Positions 5,333-5,839 of a stretch of 5,839 nucleotides of DNA are shown here, piece by piece. The notes under the pieces are model-generated. The model was not told the origin of the DNA and did no database searches. It saw only the letters and a list, made by a program, of their open reading frames with translations. Origin of the DNA: Rhodobacteraceae bacterium UBA7436 (GTDB taxonomy: Bacteria; Pseudomonadota; Alphaproteobacteria; Rhodobacterales; Rhodobacteraceae); contig DLQI01000165.1 in NCBI GenBank assembly GCA_002478745.1, forward strand, positions 3,842 to 9,680, given 5' to 3'. Position numbers and translations under genes: made by a program. How positions within the stretch are numbered: the first letter of the stretch is position 1; the number at the start of each line of letters is the position of its first letter.

Positions 5333-5839
5333 ATGACCTTGCTGCGATCTTGGGTCGACAGCGCAAATAGCGCCAAGACCCCATTCCCCTTGAACAATCT
5401 GCCATACGGTGTGTTTTCGATCGACGGGGACGATCCAAGGTGCGGCGTCGCCATTGGTGACATGATCCTTGACATGGCCGCCCTGGAGCAGGCCGAGTTG
5501 ATACAGCTTGATGAAGAACCCAGCTTTGATCTGCCGTTTTGGAACGACGTCATGGAACTTGGGCCCACCATTTGGAACGAGCTGCGCAACACATTGACCA
5601 CGCTGCTATCAGAAGGTTGCAAACACCAAGACACGCTTCGCCAATTCCTCGTTCCCCAAGCCATTGTCGAAATGCACATGCCGCTTATCGTTTCAGAGTT
5701 CACTGATTTTTATTCAGGCAAACATCACGCCCAAAACGTTGGCACAATGTTTAGAGGTCCCGAAAATGCACTTCCGCCGAATTGGCTGCACATACCGATT
5801 GGGTATAATGGACGCGCATCGTCTGTCGTTGTGTCCGGC
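5333..5839 (+). CDS. fahA: Fumarylacetoacetase, 5' part (cut by the window end)
   Basis: This is the enzyme that hydrolyses fumarylacetoacetate to fumarate and acetoacetate, ending the homogentisate pathway. The first 169 codons are present, running exactly to the last base; the whole family protein is about 410-430 residues. The small N-terminal domain opens with LNNLPYGVFSIDGDDPRCGVAIGD (20-43). The catalytic domain begins with SEFTDFYSGKHHAQNVGTMFR (121-141), then ENALPPNWLHIPIGYNGRASSVVVSG. Compared with the mammalian enzyme, the metal-binding Asp (125), Tyr127, catalytic His132, Arg141 and Tyr158 are all present at an offset of one. The remaining metal ligands lie beyond the window. The start has AAAGGA (5321-5326) 6 nt upstream. 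It follows hmgA on the same strand at 73 nt, consistent with an hmgA-fahA operon. Confidence 0.96.
   Translation, partial: MTLLRSWVDSANSAKTPFPLNNLPYGVFSIDGDDPRCGVAIGDMILDMAALEQAELIQLDEEPSFDLPFWNDVMELGPTIWNELRNTLTTLLSEGCKHQDTLRQFLVPQAIVEMHMPLIVSEFTDFYSGKHHAQNVGTMFRGPENALPPNWLHIPIGYNGRASSVVVSG

Noticed and set aside
5305..5703. 132-codon minus-strand frame opposite fahA
   Set aside because: It is a shadow of a confidently identified enzyme gene; serine-rich, without motifs.
1..5839. CRISPR arrays, tRNA or rRNA genes, insertion-sequence ends, toxin-antitoxin or phage genes
   Set aside because: I saw no regularly spaced repeats, cloverleaf-like sequences, transposase-like frames or matching terminal inverted repeats.

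Overview
The window reads as accessory catabolic DNA from an alphaproteobacterium. It is most likely a marine Rhodobacterales (Roseobacter-like) lineage of moderate GC. I base this on protein character (TAXI-type TRAP permease tail, PobA, FahA), on tight divergent regulator/enzyme pairs and on codon use; no rRNA or marker gene is present to fix the taxonomy.

Layout. Positions 1-157 look like the relic of a divergent promoter region: on the minus strand, the first codons of what resembles a DeoR-type regulator carrying an in-frame TGA; on the plus strand, a good ribosome binding site and an ATG with no recognisable gene behind it. From 158 to 733 lies the C-terminal quarter of a fused TRAP transporter permease that has lost its front, so this end of the window is decaying or rearranged. 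A strong stem-loop at 758-782 closes it. A small unrecognised conserved-looking protein (127 aa) follows at 850-1233.

The rest is aromatic catabolism. pobA (minus strand, 1314-2483) encodes 4-hydroxybenzoate 3-monooxygenase, which makes protocatechuate; a divergent AraC-family regulator of PobR type (2578-3411) shares a 94-nt promoter region with it. Next comes a second divergent pair: a MarR-family regulator (minus, 3421-3858) and hmgA (3925-5259, homogentisate 1,2-dioxygenase), followed 73 nt later by the 5' part of fahA (fumarylacetoacetase, 5333 to the window end). HmgA and FahA are the ring-opening and final hydrolytic steps of tyrosine/phenylalanine breakdown through homogentisate; maleylacetoacetate isomerase, the step between them, is not in the window.

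The gene set is mostly conventional. The points most worth a second look are: a shared 16-nt element (14/16 identical) upstream of both hmgA and fahA, which overlaps an inverted repeat in the marR-hmgA promoter; the double decay at the left end; and unusual residues in the PobA cofactor-specificity helix. I did not find convincing evidence of a new kind of system.
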